In this document: positions 53,874 through 64,000 of the stretch, piece after piece | How positions within the stretch are numbered: position 1 is the first letter of the stretch | How the letters are laid out: each line of letters starts with the position of its first letter | Assembly (NCBI GenBank): GCA_035457725.1 | Contig: DATIBC010000120.1 | Coordinates: forward strand, 1 to 64,000 | Direction: 5' to 3' | DNA length: 64,000 nucleotides | Origin: DATFES01 sp035457725 | Lineage (GTDB): Bacteria > Pseudomonadota > Alphaproteobacteria > CACIAM-22H2 | Translations under genes and position numbers: made by a program | Notes under the pieces: model-generated | What the model was told of the DNA's origin: nothing | What the model saw: the letters and a program-made list of their open reading frames with translations, nothing else | The model's database searches: none

Positions 53874-54332
53874 ATGCTTCGCGCTCAGCTCAGCGAGGGC
53901 CTTAAATCGGCCATGAAGGCTCGGCAGGACCGTGCGACTTCCACCATTCGCCTTATTCTCGCCGCGCTCAAGGATCGCGATATCGCCGCGCGCGGCAAGG
54001 GCAACAACGATGGAATCTCGGACGACGAGATCCGGCAGATGCTGCAAAACATGATCCGGCAACGCAACGAGAGCATCGCCTTGTACGAGCAAGGCGGGCG
54101 GCTCGAGCTGGCGCAGCAGGAGCGCGAGGAAATCCAGATCGTCCAAAGTTTCCTGCCCCAGCAGCTTGGCGAGGTGGAAATCGAGCGCGCGGCGCGCTCG
54201 GTGATCGCCGAGGTCGGCGCCACCTGCATCAAGGACATGGGCAAGACAATGGCCGCCCTCAAGCAGCGCTACGCCGGCCAGATGGATTTTTCCAAGGCAA
54301 GCGCCGTGGTGAAGAATCTGCTGAGCGCCTGA
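53874..54332 (+). CDS. yqeY: GatB/YqeY domain protein
   Basis: 152 residues, the full YqeY family: LRAQLSEGLKSAMKARQDR, STIRLILAALKDRDI, ERAARSVIAEVGATCIKDMG and KQRYAGQMDFSKASAVVK. Related to the tail of the GatB amidotransferase subunit; thought to bind tRNA, but its role is not settled. It commonly precedes dnaG-rpoD, as here. ATG 53874 is the family start. Confidence 0.93.
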   Translation: MLRAQLSEGLKSAMKARQDRATSTIRLILAALKDRDIAARGKGNNDGISDDEIRQMLQNMIRQRNESIALYEQGGRLELAQQEREEIQIVQSFLPQQLGEVEIERAARSVIAEVGATCIKDMGKTMAALKQRYAGQMDFSKASAVVKNLLSA

Positions 54333-54451
54333 CCTCGAGTTATCCCCGCGATTAAGGTTTTGCACGCTAACCATGACCGTTCGCGCCGGCGAACGATCAG
54401 CGTAAGCTTGGCGGCGCGCCGACACCTAGCCCCCGAGTCGCGGTCGAATCG

Positions 54452-56317
54452 ATGGCTTTGCCGCCCGCTTTTCTCGACGAGCTCCGCCAACGCCTCCCCT
54501 GTTCGGAGGTGATCGCCAAGCGCGTCCGCCTGGTAAAGAGGGGCCGCGAGTATCTCGGACTCTGCCCCTTCCATAACGAAAAGACACCGTCGTTCACGGT
54601 CAACGACGACAAGGGCTTTTTCCATTGCTTTGGTTGCGGCGCGCATGGCGACGTCATCGGCTTTGCCATGCGCGCCGAGAGCCTGTCGTTTCCCGAGGCG
54701 GTCGAGAAGCTCGCCGGGATGGCCGGGCTGCAAGTGCCCCGCCTTTCGCCAGTCGAGGCGGAACACGAACTGCGGCGCCAGTCGCTTTATGACGTCGTGG
54801 AGGCGGCGTGCCGCTGGTTCGAGGATAATTTGCGATCCAATATAGGGCGATCAGGACTGGACTATCTGCGACGCCGTGGACTCGACGACGCCACGATCAA
54901 GCGCTTTCGGCTGGGCTATGCGCCCGATGCGCGCGGCGCCCTCAAGGCGGCGCTTCGGGCGAAGAACATCGACGAGGCGCGGTTGCTGGAGGCCGGGCTC
55001 TTGGTCAGCCCGGAGGGTGGCGGCGAGTCGTTCGATTTCTTCCGCGGCCGGGTGATCTTCCCGATTCTCGATCGGCAGGGCCGGCCGATCGCCTTCGGTG
55101 GCCGCATCATCGGCGAGGGACAACCGACGCCGGACGGCCGGGGTGACGGAGGAGCCAAGCTCCGGACGAACACAGCCCCGAAGTACCTCAATTCGCGCGA
55201 TACGCCCTTGTTCGACAAGGGCCGCACGCTTTATGCCCTCGACAAGGCGCGCGAGGGCGTCCGCAACGGCGCGAAGTTGGTGGTCGCCGAAGGCTATATG
55301 GACGTCATCGCGCTGCATGCCGCCGGATTCAACGGCGCCGTGGCGCCGCTCGGCACCGCGCTCACCGAGGCGCAGATCGAGACGCTGTGGAAGCTCACGC
55401 CCGAGCCGATACTTTGCTTCGACGGCGATGCCGCGGGCCAACGCGCGGCGCTGCGCGCGGCGGAGCGCGCGCTGCCGTTGTTGAAGCCGGGATGCTCGTT
55501 GCAATTCGCTACGTTGCCGCCGGGCGAAGACCCGGACAGTCTGCTCAAGCGACGGGGGCCGGCGGCGGTCGCCGAAGTGCTGAGCCGGACGAAGCCGCTG
55601 GTCGACGTCGAATGGGAAAGTCTCGTCGCCACGACGCCCGCCGAGACGCCGGAACAGCGGGCGCTGCTCGAGCGGCGCCTGGAGGACGTGGCGGCCAGGA
55701 TCGCCGAGCGCACCGTGCAGTGGCAATATCGACGGCTTTTCCGCCTGCGCGTACGCGCGCGGTTCTTCCCGACCGACGGCCGCCGGCGACCGGAAGCGGC
55801 GATGAAAGCGCCAGGGCATGCCTGGGTGCTCGATCGCGTTCCGGAGACGGTGCTGCTAGCGACATTGCTCAATCACGTCGATCTTATTGCTTGGCGGGAG
55901 ACCCTCGACGAGCTGGAGCGCATCGAATTCGTCGATGACCGGCTCTCCCGGCTCAAGGCGGACCTGTTCGATTTGGGAGCGAGCATCGCCGAGCTTCCGC
56001 GGCAGAGCCTCGTCGAGATGCTGACCACGCGCGGTCACGGCGAGACGATCGCCCAATTGAATGCGCCGGACGTATTCGTGCATGCCCGATTTGCCCACCC
56101 CGAAGCTTCGACCGACGAGGCGGCGCAGGGCTGGAGGGCGTACTTTCGCGGCCTTTACTTGCGTCGTCTGCGCAGCGAACTGGAGGCCGCGAGGTCGACC
56201 TGGGTGGCCGAGCCGAACGAGGAAAACCTGCACCGGATCGAGGAGCTTGGCCGAATGCTGGCAGCGGAGTCCGAGCAGGCGGCGCAGAGCGACCTTTCCG
56301 AGGTGCCCGCCGCATGA
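54452..56317 (+). CDS. dnaG: DNA primase
   Basis: 621 residues. N-terminal zinc finger: CPFHNEKTPSF followed by HCFGCGAHGDVI. The primase core and TOPRIM domain carry the catalytic Glu in VVAEGYMDVIALH and Asp residues in CFDGDAAGQRAALRA. The C-terminal DnaB-binding region is more diverged. Makes RNA primers at the replication fork. Part of the yqeY-dnaG-rpoD macromolecular-synthesis region, with 352 bases before rpoD. Confidence 0.97.
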   Translation: MALPPAFLDELRQRLPCSEVIAKRVRLVKRGREYLGLCPFHNEKTPSFTVNDDKGFFHCFGCGAHGDVIGFAMRAESLSFPEAVEKLAGMAGLQVPRLSPVEAEHELRRQSLYDVVEAACRWFEDNLRSNIGRSGLDYLRRRGLDDATIKRFRLGYAPDARGALKAALRAKNIDEARLLEAGLLVSPEGGGESFDFFRGRVIFPILDRQGRPIAFGGRIIGEGQPTPDGRGDGGAKLRTNTAPKYLNSRDTPLFDKGRTLYALDKAREGVRNGAKLVVAEGYMDVIALHAAGFNGAVAPLGTALTEAQIETLWKLTPEPILCFDGDAAGQRAALRAAERALPLLKPGCSLQFATLPPGEDPDSLLKRRGPAAVAEVLSRTKPLVDVEWESLVATTPAETPEQRALLERRLEDVAARIAERTVQWQYRRLFRLRVRARFFPTDGRRRPEAAMKAPGHAWVLDRVPETVLLATLLNHVDLIAWRETLDELERIEFVDDRLSRLKADLFDLGASIAELPRQSLVEMLTTRGHGETIAQLNAPDVFVHARFAHPEASTDEAAQGWRAYFRGLYLRRLRSELEAARSTWVAEPNEENLHRIEELGRMLAAESEQAAQSDLSEVPAA

Positions 56318-56354
56318 GGCGGCCGCAGGGGGATAGCGTCGAAGGCTGCGTCGC

Positions 56355-56383
56355 TTGACACGATTAACGCGACAAATCTAAAC
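56355..56383 (+). promoter_or_regulatory. Candidate promoter before rpoD
   Basis: TTGACA at 56355-56360, 17 bases, then CTAAAC at 56378-56383. This sits in the 352-base dnaG-rpoD gap, about 290 bases before the rpoD start, so it would give rpoD a long leader. Nothing else gene-like is seen in 56318-56669. Confidence 0.55.
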
Positions 56384-56669
56384 GTATCCGCCGCTTCATA
56401 GCCTTGACGGGGATACCAGCAGGGACCAAGTGAAGTTCAGCGAATTTGCCGCACCAGAGCGATGCTTCGCATAGTAAGTCATTGAAGTTTAACCTATTCG
56501 GCCCAACCTTGCGGTCTTGCCCCGGGGTCAGGGTGGCGGACGCGGCTTTATCCCGGGTCGGGAGGGGCAAGGAATCGTGGCGTCGGCCCCTTATATAGGG
56601 GCCCTTCGATGCCATGGCGGACCGAGGCGCTCCGGGGTTAAGCGATCACGACAGGACGAACGGACCCAG

Positions 56670-58709
<2,040 letters not shown>

Positions 58710-58872
58710 AAAGCGGGCGGGCGGCCGGATGCCGAAGGGCGAAGCCGCGGTCCTTCTTGTCCGAATCGCGGGCTCGTCTTAAAGTCGCGTTCCGACGGCT
58801 CCCGACGGCAGCGGTCGCGCACGACCGATTTCGCGCGGCCCCCGGACCTGGAGGCTCCTATCGGCGGCATTC

Positions 58873-59733
58873 GTGCCAGACGACCAACCTCATCCAACTT
58901 CGCCCGCAGGGGTCGCTCCCGACTACCTGCGGGCCGTCCGAGACAAGTACAACGTAATTCAAATCTGGCCGGAGTCGGATCGCTGGCTCGCCCACGTCAA
59001 GGCGTGGATCGCCGAAGCCATCGCCGACTGGCGGCCCCGGCTGGCCCTGACCCCGGCAGCACGCGTACTGAACGCTGGATCGGGCGATGAATCCTATGGG
59101 CTTGCGCCAGGGCTGGTCATCGACTGCGACATCGCCGACCGCAAGCTGGTCGGCCTGAAGCTCGGGGTGGCGGGGGATCTGGCCAATCTGCCGCTGGCCA
59201 AGGACGCTGTCGACGTCTGTGTCTGCGTCGGTTCGGTGATCAACTACGTCGGCGACGTCGAACGCGCGGTCGGCGAGATCGCCCGGGTGCTGCGCCCCGA
59301 CGGGCGGCTGATCCTCGAATTCGAGAGCAGCCGCAGCGGCGAGTACCACTTCACGCCGCATTTCGGGCGCGACGCAGCGCGGGTCCGGACGTTCTATATC
59401 GACCAGGACGAAAGCATTTGGGTATTCAACGAGGCCTATGTCCGCCGCGTGCTTGCGGCGCATGGCTTCGCCGTGGTCGACGAGCGCCGCGCCCACTTCC
59501 TGTCGCCGTTCGTCTACCGTTTCGGGAAGGACCTCAACCGGGCCGCCCGCTACGCCGCCTTCGACCGCTGGGTCGGCCGCTTGCCGTTCTTCCGCACTCG
59601 CTCGGCCAACGTCATCCTGCTGTGCGAGCGGCGACCGGGCGGCAACGGCCTGAACGGCGGCAATGGCTTGAACGGCGCTAACGGCGCCCGGATCAACGGT
59701 CTGAACGGCAACGGCGCCGCACACGGCGGGTGA
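58873..59733 (+). CDS. Class I SAM methyltransferase with Asn-Gly repeat tail
   Basis: 286 residues. A methyltransferase fold: VLNAGSGDESYGL (motif I), VIDCDIADRKL, then NLPLAKDAVDVCVCVGSVIN and GEIARVLRPDGRLILEFES typical of ubiE/SAM-binding type 11 enzymes. The substrate is unknown. The last 35 residues are unusual: GGNGLNGGNGLNGANGARIN and more, a low-complexity NG tail. Only a GTG (58873) is available near the family start; GGAGG lies 17 bases before it. Confidence 0.85.
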   Translation: MPDDQPHPTSPAGVAPDYLRAVRDKYNVIQIWPESDRWLAHVKAWIAEAIADWRPRLALTPAARVLNAGSGDESYGLAPGLVIDCDIADRKLVGLKLGVAGDLANLPLAKDAVDVCVCVGSVINYVGDVERAVGEIARVLRPDGRLILEFESSRSGEYHFTPHFGRDAARVRTFYIDQDESIWVFNEAYVRRVLAAHGFAVVDERRAHFLSPFVYRFGKDLNRAARYAAFDRWVGRLPFFRTRSANVILLCERRPGGNGLNGGNGLNGANGARINGLNGNGAAHGG

Positions 59734-59801
59734 CCGAAGGCGCCCGGTTCGGCTATAGGATGGGCCGCCCGTCCCCGGGCTTGCCCACGGGCGGGCACGG
59801 T

Positions 59802-59877
59802 GGGCCTGTAGCTCAATGGTTAGAGCGCGCCGCTCATAACGGTGTGGTTGCAGGTTCGAGTCCTGCCGGGCCCACCA
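59802..59877 (+). tRNA. tRNA with CAU anticodon (Ile2 or Met)
   Basis: 76 bases including an encoded CCA. GGGCCTG pairs with CGGGCCC in the acceptor stem; the anticodon loop CTCATAA gives CAT at 59835-59837; the T arm has GGTTCGAGTCC. CAU tRNAs are initiator/elongator Met or lysidine-modified Ile2. The acceptor and arms resemble alphaproteobacterial Ile2 most, but I cannot exclude elongator Met. Confidence 0.9.
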
Positions 59878-59900
59878 GTTAGCTTAGCAACAAGCTTTCC

Positions 59901-60281
59901 TCACGCCTGCGGGCCGCGGCCGAAGGTGAGCAGCACGAGGAAAATCGTCCACATGACGAAGGCGGCGCCGGCGGTCAGCGTGGCGTGCCACATGTAGCGA
60001 TCGCGCAGGATGTTGCCGAACACCTGCTGGGCGCGCCCTTCGGGCAGGTCGTGGCGCTTCTCGAGCATGATCCACACTTCGGTTCGCCGGTAATCGCGGG
60101 TCGGCGCGCGCATCGCCTTGATCACCAGGATGGCGCACATCAGCGTCACGCTTATCGCGCCGAGCTTCACCGCCAAGGCCGCATTGGACGCCATGCCGAC
60201 CATCGCCGTGACAATCGCCAATAGACCGAACCCGCAGCCTCGCCTGATCGACAGATCGGCGAAATGTCTGATCCGCTCCAT
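59901..60281 (-). CDS. Hypothetical membrane protein
   Basis: 126 residues, three hydrophobic segments (GLLAIVTAMVGMASNAALAV, LGAISVTLMCAILVIKAM and AGAAFVMWTIFLVLLTFG) around a charged cytosolic-like loop RRTEVWIMLEKRHDLPEG. No family name is known to me. GGGAGCGG before ATG 60281 fixes the start. It converges on the tRNA gene. Confidence 0.75.
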   Translation of the reverse strand: MERIRHFADLSIRRGCGFGLLAIVTAMVGMASNAALAVKLGAISVTLMCAILVIKAMRAPTRDYRRTEVWIMLEKRHDLPEGRAQQVFGNILRDRYMWHATLTAGAAFVMWTIFLVLLTFGRGPQA

Positions 60282-60451
60282 GTCCGCTCCCGGGCCCGCA
60301 CGAATATTCAAGCCGCCATGCCGCGACGCCGGTCGCTGCCGGGCCCGGATTGGTCTCTAGGAACGATTTTAATCAAGCTCGGCTCGCCGGCAAGGTCGCT
60401 TCGGCTGCCGTGGGGCGGATTGCCGTCAAACTTTGGTGAGCCGGCCGCGCG

Positions 60452-60766
60452 TCAGATGAGGCCCAGCGTGCGGAGCGCCGGAACGGTCATCAGGAAGGCG
60501 AGCGCCAACCAGATGAGCGACGAGGTCGGGTCGTCGGCGAGAGGCTTGGCCAGCCGCTCGTACAGCGCCGCCGGAACCCCGCTGAAAAACAGGGTGCAGC
60601 AGGAAACGAAGATCGAGGAAAAGAACAGCACCCAACTCTCGTTCTTGGGAAACAGCTCGGGCATCAGGACGGCGACAATCGGGATGGCGATGGCGAGAAA
60701 CGGCGAAAAAAGCCCGTTCAGCGTGCACACGCCGATGACGATCAGAAACAGGGTCTGGCGGTCCAT
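60452..60766 (-). CDS. Hypothetical membrane protein
   Basis: 104 residues, three helices: LFLIVIGVCTLNGLFSPFLA, VLFFSSIFVSCCTLFFSGV and LIWLALAFLMTVPALRTLG. No recognised family. It follows the 60784 gene on the same strand by 17 bases and is probably co-transcribed with it. Ala/Leu/Phe-rich with few charges. Confidence 0.7.
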   Translation of the reverse strand: MDRQTLFLIVIGVCTLNGLFSPFLAIAIPIVAVLMPELFPKNESWVLFFSSIFVSCCTLFFSGVPAALYERLAKPLADDPTSSLIWLALAFLMTVPALRTLGLI

Positions 60767-60783
60767 GACGCGGCCCTTTTGCG

Positions 60784-61104
60784 TCAACCGGTCGCCGGCT
60801 GCGGGCGCGGCGTCAAGCCCAGCGCGAACATGGCCATGAAGAACAACACCCGCGCGATGACGATCCAGAAGGCGGCGATCGGCGGCAGGACTATCGGCGG
60901 AAACGCCGAGGGCGTGATGTAGGCGACCGGACGGATCAGCCAGTCGGTCAGGCGCCGGAACCATCGATAGATGTAGTTCGGCGAATCGGGCGGCAGAAAG
61001 AAGCTGAGCAGGAAGCGCCCGAACAGCGTGTAGAACAGAATTGCGAACGCGTAGTTCGGTAGATGGAAGTACCAGTACGCGAACCAGATATCTTGCCCCA
61101 CCAC
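60784..61104 (-). CDS. Small membrane protein, possibly YggT-like
   Basis: 106 residues: two hydrophobic stretches (NYAFAILFYTLFGRFLLSFF and FWIVIARVLFFMAMFALGL) around a hydrophilic part with WLIRPVAYITPSAFPPIVLP. The Pro-rich segment before the last helix recalls YggT proteins, but the match is weak. GTG 61104 with GGAGG 8 bases before it is a convincing start. It precedes the gene at 60452 in a two-gene unit. Confidence 0.7.
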   Translation of the reverse strand: MVGQDIWFAYWYFHLPNYAFAILFYTLFGRFLLSFFLPPDSPNYIYRWFRRLTDWLIRPVAYITPSAFPPIVLPPIAAFWIVIARVLFFMAMFALGLTPRPQPATG

Positions 61105-61137
61105 CCCGACCTCCGGCCGATCTCGTCACCGCCAGCC

Positions 61138-61176
61138 TAAAAAAAACGCGGGACCCGCGTAAAGCGGGTCCCGCGT
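61138..61176 (-). terminator. Rho-independent terminator after the symporter
   Basis: A perfect 13-bp stem, ACGCGGGACCCGC (61146-61158) with GCGGGTCCCGCGT (61164-61176), loop GTAAA. On the minus strand it is followed by eight or nine T, so it ends the DUF4212-symporter transcript. Confidence 0.92.
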
Positions 61177-61199
61177 CGCTAGACGGACCGAGTTGCTAG

Positions 61200-62993
61200 C
61201 TACTCATGCTTCTGTCCAGCCGCCCAGGCGATTTCGCCCTTTGGCGTCCGGATCGAGTCGACGAAGTCCTGCATCTCCTTCGACGGCGGGGCCGTGAGCA
61301 GGCTCACGATCCACGTGACGACGAAGGCGACCGGCAGGCCGAACAAAGCGCTCGAGATGTTGCGGATTCCAAACCACAGCGGCATGTCGAAATACCGGGT
61401 GGCGACCAGGTAGTAGAGGCACACGCCGAAGCCCGCCATCATGCCGACGATGGCGCCGGTGGCGTTCGTGCGCTTCCACCAGATCCCGAGAACGAGCGGC
61501 GCGAAAAGGCCCGCCGCCGCCAGCGAGAACGCCCAGGCGACCATTTGGATGATCCCCGACGGCCGCGTGCCGGCCACCGCCGCCGCCATCAAGGCAACGA
61601 CGACCAGGAGCGACCGGGCCACCACCAGACGGCGCCTGGTCGATGCGCCGGGATCGATCAGCTTGTAGTAGATGTCGTGCGAGAGCGCGTTAGCGATGGC
61701 GAGGAGCAGGCCATCGGCCGTGCTGAGCGCCGCCGCGAGGCCTCCCGCCGCGACCAGGCCGGAGATCACGTAGGGTAGACCGGCGATCTCGGGCATCGAC
61801 AAGACGATGATGTCCTGGTTGATCGTTAGTTCGGCGAGTTGCAGGATACCATCGTTGTTGCCATCGGCGATGGTCAACAATCCGCCGACCTGTGCCCAGT
61901 TCTGCACCCACACCGGAAGCTGGGCGATCGGCTGGCCGACCACGTTCTGGTAGACCTCCAGCTTCGCGAACGCCGCGTAGGCCGGCGCCGTGAAGTACAG
62001 CAGGAAGATGAAGAAGATGCTCCAACCGACCGAGGCGCGCGCGTCACGAACGTTGGGCGTCGTGAAGTAGCGCATCAGGATGTGCGGCAGCGACGCGGTG
62101 CCGACCATCAGGCAGAGCACCAGGGCCCAGAAGTTGTGGAACTCGACCCAGGAGAACTGCCCCTTGGCGTCGACGAAGGCGTCGGTATGGTGCTTGACGA
62201 TGCCGAGCTTGTCTTCGAGCTGGGCGATCTGCGACAGCGCTTGGCCATAGGTCAGCTCGGGGATCGGAATCCCGTAACGCTGGGTCGATAGCCAGATCAA
62301 CGGAACCAGGTAGGCGAGAATGAGAATGATGTACTGCGCTACCTGCGTCCAGGTGACCGCGCGCATGCCGCCGAGCATCGAGCACACCAGGATGCCGACC
62401 AGGCCGGCGAAGATGGCGAGCTCGAAGGGGATGCCGAGGAAGCGTGAGGTGATGATGCCGATGCCGAAGGTCTGGGCGACGATGTAAGTGAACGACGCCG
62501 AGAACAGCACGATCACGCCGCAGATGCGCGCCGTGTTTCCTTCGTATCGAACGCCGAGGAAGTCAGGCACCGTGAACTGGCCGAATTTTCGCAGGTATGG
62601 AGCCAGCAGGATCCCCACCAGCACATATCCACCGGTCCAGCCGAGCACGTAGCCAAGCCCGCCATAGCCGAGGAGATATAGTCCGCCGGCCATCGAGATG
62701 AACGACGCCGCGCTCATCCAGTCGGCCCCGGTCGCCATACCGTTGTAGAACGCCGGCACGACGCGGCCCGCCACGTAGTATTCGGAAATATCGAGGGTCC
62801 GCGACAGGAAGCCGATGTAAGCGTAGACGAAAATCGTCAAGAAGACGAAGGCGTAGCCGATCACCCTGTTCGGCAAGCCCATCTGCTCGAGGATGGCGAG
62901 CAGAATCGTGAATCCGATGAAGCCCCCCGTGTAGCCGGCATAGACCTTGCCGAGGTTGGCAAGAAATCCGCCGCGGCCTATTTCATAAGCCAT
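61200..62993 (-). CDS. Sodium:solute symporter (acetate/ActP-like)
   Basis: 597 residues, about 13 helices, SSS family: TLDISEYYVAGRVVPAFYNG, ATGADWMSAASFISMAGG, AALSTADGLLLAIANALSHD near the C-terminal third. Paired with a DUF4212 subunit upstream, a pairing known for two-component-type acetate/cation symporters. Unusually, the loop at 61830-61865 encodes DGNNDGILQLAE, a full EF-hand calcium-loop pattern. Imports a small organic acid with sodium; the substrate is inferred. Confidence 0.9.
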   Translation of the reverse strand: MAYEIGRGGFLANLGKVYAGYTGGFIGFTILLAILEQMGLPNRVIGYAFVFLTIFVYAYIGFLSRTLDISEYYVAGRVVPAFYNGMATGADWMSAASFISMAGGLYLLGYGGLGYVLGWTGGYVLVGILLAPYLRKFGQFTVPDFLGVRYEGNTARICGVIVLFSASFTYIVAQTFGIGIITSRFLGIPFELAIFAGLVGILVCSMLGGMRAVTWTQVAQYIILILAYLVPLIWLSTQRYGIPIPELTYGQALSQIAQLEDKLGIVKHHTDAFVDAKGQFSWVEFHNFWALVLCLMVGTASLPHILMRYFTTPNVRDARASVGWSIFFIFLLYFTAPAYAAFAKLEVYQNVVGQPIAQLPVWVQNWAQVGGLLTIADGNNDGILQLAELTINQDIIVLSMPEIAGLPYVISGLVAAGGLAAALSTADGLLLAIANALSHDIYYKLIDPGASTRRRLVVARSLLVVVALMAAAVAGTRPSGIIQMVAWAFSLAAAGLFAPLVLGIWWKRTNATGAIVGMMAGFGVCLYYLVATRYFDMPLWFGIRNISSALFGLPVAFVVTWIVSLLTAPPSKEMQDFVDSIRTPKGEIAWAAGQKHE

Positions 62994-63012
62994 TTATGTG
63001 TCCTCCCGTCGA

Positions 63013-63282
63013 TTATTCTTCGGCGACGCCGAATTCTTCGTCGATCTTGTTCTGGGCACTGGCGTTCCAGAAGCAGAGCACGACGAAGGCGATCAGCGAG
63101 CCCTGGGCCGCCATGTAAAAGCCCAGCGGGAACCCGAAGATCACAATTGCGTTTAGCTGGCCTGCGAAGAGGTGGACGACAAAGCTGAAAAAGAACCACA
63201 GCGCCAAGATGGTCCACATCAAGGAGCTGGTACGCCTCCAGTACTCATCGCGCCGTTCAGGTGTGAGAGCGGGTGTAGCCAT
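63013..63282 (-). CDS. DUF4212 small subunit of the symporter
   Basis: 89 residues, two helices: LMWTILALWFFFSFVVHLFA and FPLGFYMAAQGSLIAFVVLC, with an N-terminal ERRDEYWRRT typical of the family. It lies 19 bases upstream of the symporter on the same strand, so the two form an operon. GAGGA precedes ATG 63282 by about 10 bases. Confidence 0.9.
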   Translation of the reverse strand: MATPALTPERRDEYWRRTSSLMWTILALWFFFSFVVHLFAGQLNAIVIFGFPLGFYMAAQGSLIAFVVLCFWNASAQNKIDEEFGVAEE

Positions 63283-63611
63283 CCTGTTGTTCCTCTCTGT
63301 TGATTGCCCCGTTTTCGCTTCAGATTTCGTCGCCAGCCGCGCCCCGCCGCGCAGCCGTTTGCGACCATGCTGGCTGCCGCCGATGGTTGCCGCCAAGGAT
63401 GCGCGCAGCGATGCCAAGATCGCCCCGCCAGCCAGGATTCAGATCAGCGACGAAGAAACGTATACTCCCCTAAGCCCCATTGTTGCTTTGTAGTTTTGCC
63501 AAAATATACCATTCGCTCCAAGCCCGTACAACGGGACGAAATGCGACCACCCTCTCCCTATTCGTTTGTATACATGCAAGTTAATGTAGAACCTGTGCCA
63601 GGAACGAGCCG
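63283..63611. other. Divergent intergenic region
   Basis: 329 bases between divergent genes. The part 63460-63590 is AT-richer and likely holds both promoters, but no clear -35/-10 pair was found. No gene is seen. Confidence 0.5.
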
Positions 63612-64000
63612 ATGCTGAGCGACATTTGGCGCCGGTTTCGCGAGCGCAATCGCCCAATCGCGACGCGCGGTGATATGGCGGCGTTTCTCGAGGAGCGGGC
63701 GGCGCAGGTCGCGCAAAAGAGCGTGATCGGCTATTGCCATGTCAAGACACAGCTCCCCTTGGTCGAACTGATGCGCGACAAACCCTTCGCCGATGCCTTC
63801 GAGGTGTCGCGGTGGGAGGCCTTCGCGGCGGTGCTTGCCGATCTGGTGGTTGTCACCGAGGGTCTGTTGCGGCCGGCCGCCGAGGCCCGGGCGCCACGAC
63901 TGGTCGAGCCCCTAACGGCCGTCTTCGCCGACGTTCTAGCGCACCACCCGGTTCCGGCGCACCGCCCGGGGGGGTGGGCCGATGCCATCGAAAGCCTGCG
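63612..64000 (+). CDS. Unidentified gene, 3' end beyond the window
   Basis: An open frame of 129 codons from ATG 63612 to the edge with no stop: MLSDIWRRFRERNRPI, MAAFLEERAAQVAQKSVIGY, CHVKTQLPLVELMRDKPFAD, LADLVVVTEGLLRPAAE. Helical and charged, no signal peptide. I do not recognise the family. The start is a guess. Confidence 0.65.
   Translation, partial: MLSDIWRRFRERNRPIATRGDMAAFLEERAAQVAQKSVIGYCHVKTQLPLVELMRDKPFADAFEVSRWEAFAAVLADLVVVTEGLLRPAAEARAPRLVEPLTAVFADVLAHHPVPAHRPGGWADAIESL

Noticed and set aside
59767..59796. Terminator before the tRNA
   Set aside because: A GC-rich hairpin (CCGCCCGT with ACGGGCGG) exists but no T run follows.
63480..63530. Possible sigma-54 promoter before the DUF4212-symporter operon
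   Set aside because: GG and GC elements are 12 bases apart instead of 10 on the minus strand.

Overview
The window is GC-rich, densely coded bacterial chromosome. It reads as an alphaproteobacterium, probably Rhodospirillales-like. The grounds are the carA-carB-greA / yqeY-dnaG-rpoD-tRNA neighbourhood, a type-B L36 protein, an ELM1-family protein, TTGACA-type promoters and general protein character. No phage, transposase, CRISPR array or rRNA was seen.

Layout. 1-9300 is a surface region: the tail of one Flp pilin and a complete second pilin, a Gly/Asn-rich repeat protein, a TPR protein, a 1384-residue RTX/cadherin-like adhesin with a type I secretion tail, and a DUF2927 protein. 9687-13487 encodes a 1266-residue protein joining two TPR blocks to two different glycosyltransferase domains. 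13600-26400 is mixed metabolism and signalling: a dodecin-like protein without tryptophan, L36, the glcDEF glycolate oxidase operon, an M14-like hydrolase, a TPR protein, MsrP, an adenylate cyclase-TolB-TPR protein, an SDR and a sensor histidine kinase. 26768-29628 holds small orphan genes, several exported, plus a 10-bp tandem repeat. 30119-37103 holds lysR, trxB, a broken gene (one frameshift and one in-frame stop), an ELM1-family protein, an Lrp/AsnC regulator and nhaA.

37114-48306 is a long minus-strand block of 14 genes. From the promoter side it runs SOD-rhodanese fusion, ChrB-domain protein, chrB, chrA, then mnhE-F-G, an MbhD/E-like gene, mnhB, mnhC and three MnhD-type subunits with a small membrane protein between the last two. 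Most junctions overlap or nearly touch. It couples chromate/oxidant defence genes with an Mrp-like antiporter that has no full-length MnhA. 48503-59877 is housekeeping: greA, carB, carA, then divergently yqeY, dnaG, rpoD, a methyltransferase with an Asn-Gly tail and a CAU-anticodon tRNA. The right end has three small membrane proteins, a DUF4212/sodium:solute symporter pair and the start of an unidentified gene.

Best candidates for new biology: the pilin/repeat-protein/adhesin/double-glycosyltransferase neighbourhood and its shared upstream motif; the chromate-Mnh block with its unusual third D subunit; the EF-hand loop inside the symporter; and the Trp-less dodecin.
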